Of a DNA stretch of 12,604 bases, positions 12,208 through 12,604 are shown piece by piece (within the stretch, counting starts at the first letter, position 1; the number at the start of each line of letters is the position of its first letter). Below the pieces are notes generated by a model. It searched no databases. It was not told where the DNA came from and saw only the letters and a program-made list of their open reading frames with translations. Location: NCBI GenBank assembly GCA_021161685.1, contig JAGHAD010000084.1, forward strand, positions 1 to 12,604, given 5' to 3'. Both the position numbers and the translations under genes were made by a program. The DNA comes from Thermoplasmata archaeon. Its GTDB lineage: Archaea > Thermoplasmatota > E2 > DHVEG-1 > B18-G2.

Positions 12208-12604
12208 ATGATGAGGAGATGGAGGAGAGATCTTCCAGATGTCTTTGATCCATGGACAGATGTTGAAAGGCTCATCGACGATTTTAAAGAGGGGCTATCA
12301 TCTCTACTTAGACCTCTCAGATACCAAAAAATAAGAGAGAGCGAACACCCTATTGATGTTGCCGATCTTGGAGACAGGTATGAAGTTCAGGTGGAGATAC
12401 CTGGGGTACCAAAAGAAGATATAGATATAGAGGTTACGCCAAGAGGTTTTGAAGTGCGAGTTGAACATAAAGAAGAAGAGGAAGAGAGGGGGAAAAGCTG
12501 GATAAGGAAAGAGAGGAGCGAAATGAGTTTTTCGAGGAAAATAGAGCTTCCTGAGGAAATTAAGCCAGAAGAAGTAAAAGCGAAGTTGAGAGATGGTATA
12601 CTTA
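12208..12604 (+). CDS. hsp20: Small heat shock protein Hsp20 (alpha-crystallin family), C-terminus missing
   Basis: The frame opens with two consecutive ATGs (12208, 12211) and runs 132 codons to the window edge. An Arg/Trp-rich start (MMRRWRRDLPDVFDPW) and a short N-terminal region lead into the alpha-crystallin domain from about residue 46: HPIDVADLGDRYEVQVEIPGV, KEDIDIEVTPRGFEVRVEH, then a charged loop, SFSRKIELPEEIKPEEVKAKL and RDGIL. Small heat shock proteins form oligomers that hold unfolding proteins. The end of the domain (the usual GVL...) and the C-terminal I-x-I motif lie beyond the window. It is divergent from the secreted-protein gene, 186 bp apart, with its own TATA box. Confidence 0.93.
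   Translation, partial: MMRRWRRDLPDVFDPWTDVERLIDDFKEGLSSLLRPLRYQKIRESEHPIDVADLGDRYEVQVEIPGVPKEDIDIEVTPRGFEVRVEHKEEEEERGKSWIRKERSEMSFSRKIELPEEIKPEEVKAKLRDGIL

Noticed and set aside
1..12604. CRISPR array, transposon, prophage or defence island
   Set aside because: No regularly spaced direct repeats, terminal inverted repeats, transposase, integrase or known defence genes were seen; the tRNA genes are not flanked by partial tRNA duplications that would mark an attachment site.

Overview
The window comes from an archaeon. The evidence is a run of archaeal/eukaryotic-type information genes (S19e, a PDCD5-like DNA-binding protein, L39e, L31e, aIF6), two THUMP-domain RNA-modification proteins, tRNA genes without an encoded CCA, AT-rich TATA-like boxes about 25-30 bp before gene starts, and several apparently leaderless starts. 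Codons are AGA/AGG-rich and proteins are rich in Lys/Glu/Ile, which suggests a thermophile, probably a euryarchaeote-like lineage. The sequence alone does not let me name a genus. Genes are packed tightly and no stretch over 300 bases lacks one.

Left part (1-2718): a truncated secreted BACON-like Ig-domain protein (minus strand) is divergent from a winged-helix TrmB-like regulator (plus strand). An inverted repeat in the shared promoter is a candidate operator. Then comes a minus-strand unit with almost no spacing: a small ubiquitin/ThiS-like sulfur-carrier-type protein, tRNA-Glu(CUC) starting at the very next base after its stop codon, and a THUMP-SPOUT RNA methyltransferase-like protein 8 nt after the tRNA.

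Middle (2719-7122, plus strand): tRNA-Ser(CGA), then a long operon of S19e, PDCD5-like protein, L39e (only 51 codons), L31e with a long Lys/Glu tail, aIF6, a DUF429 RNase H-like protein, a metallo-beta-lactamase-fold hydrolase, and a small membrane protein joining a Trk-like pore segment to an RCK_C (TrkA_C) domain. It meets an MscS-family mechanosensitive channel tail to tail with no intervening base, so two ion/osmotic-stress proteins sit side by side. Upstream of MscS on the minus strand is the tRNA guanine-10 N2-methyltransferase.

Right part (9284-12604): an unrecognised 164-aa protein with an apparently leaderless GTG start, tRNA-Ser(GGA) on the opposite strand, a membrane-anchored FG-GAP/VCBS protein with six calcium-loop motifs and a C-terminal Ig-like domain, a secreted Trp/Tyr-rich protein of unknown function with a possible coupled upstream mini-ORF, and the start of a divergent Hsp20 gene cut by the window edge.

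No CRISPR array, insertion sequence, phage module or defence system was seen. The most interesting items are the sulfur-carrier/tRNA-Glu/THUMP-SPOUT unit, the single-Gly C-terminus of the sulfur carrier, the half-Trk+RCK protein, and the uncharacterised secreted and 164-aa proteins.
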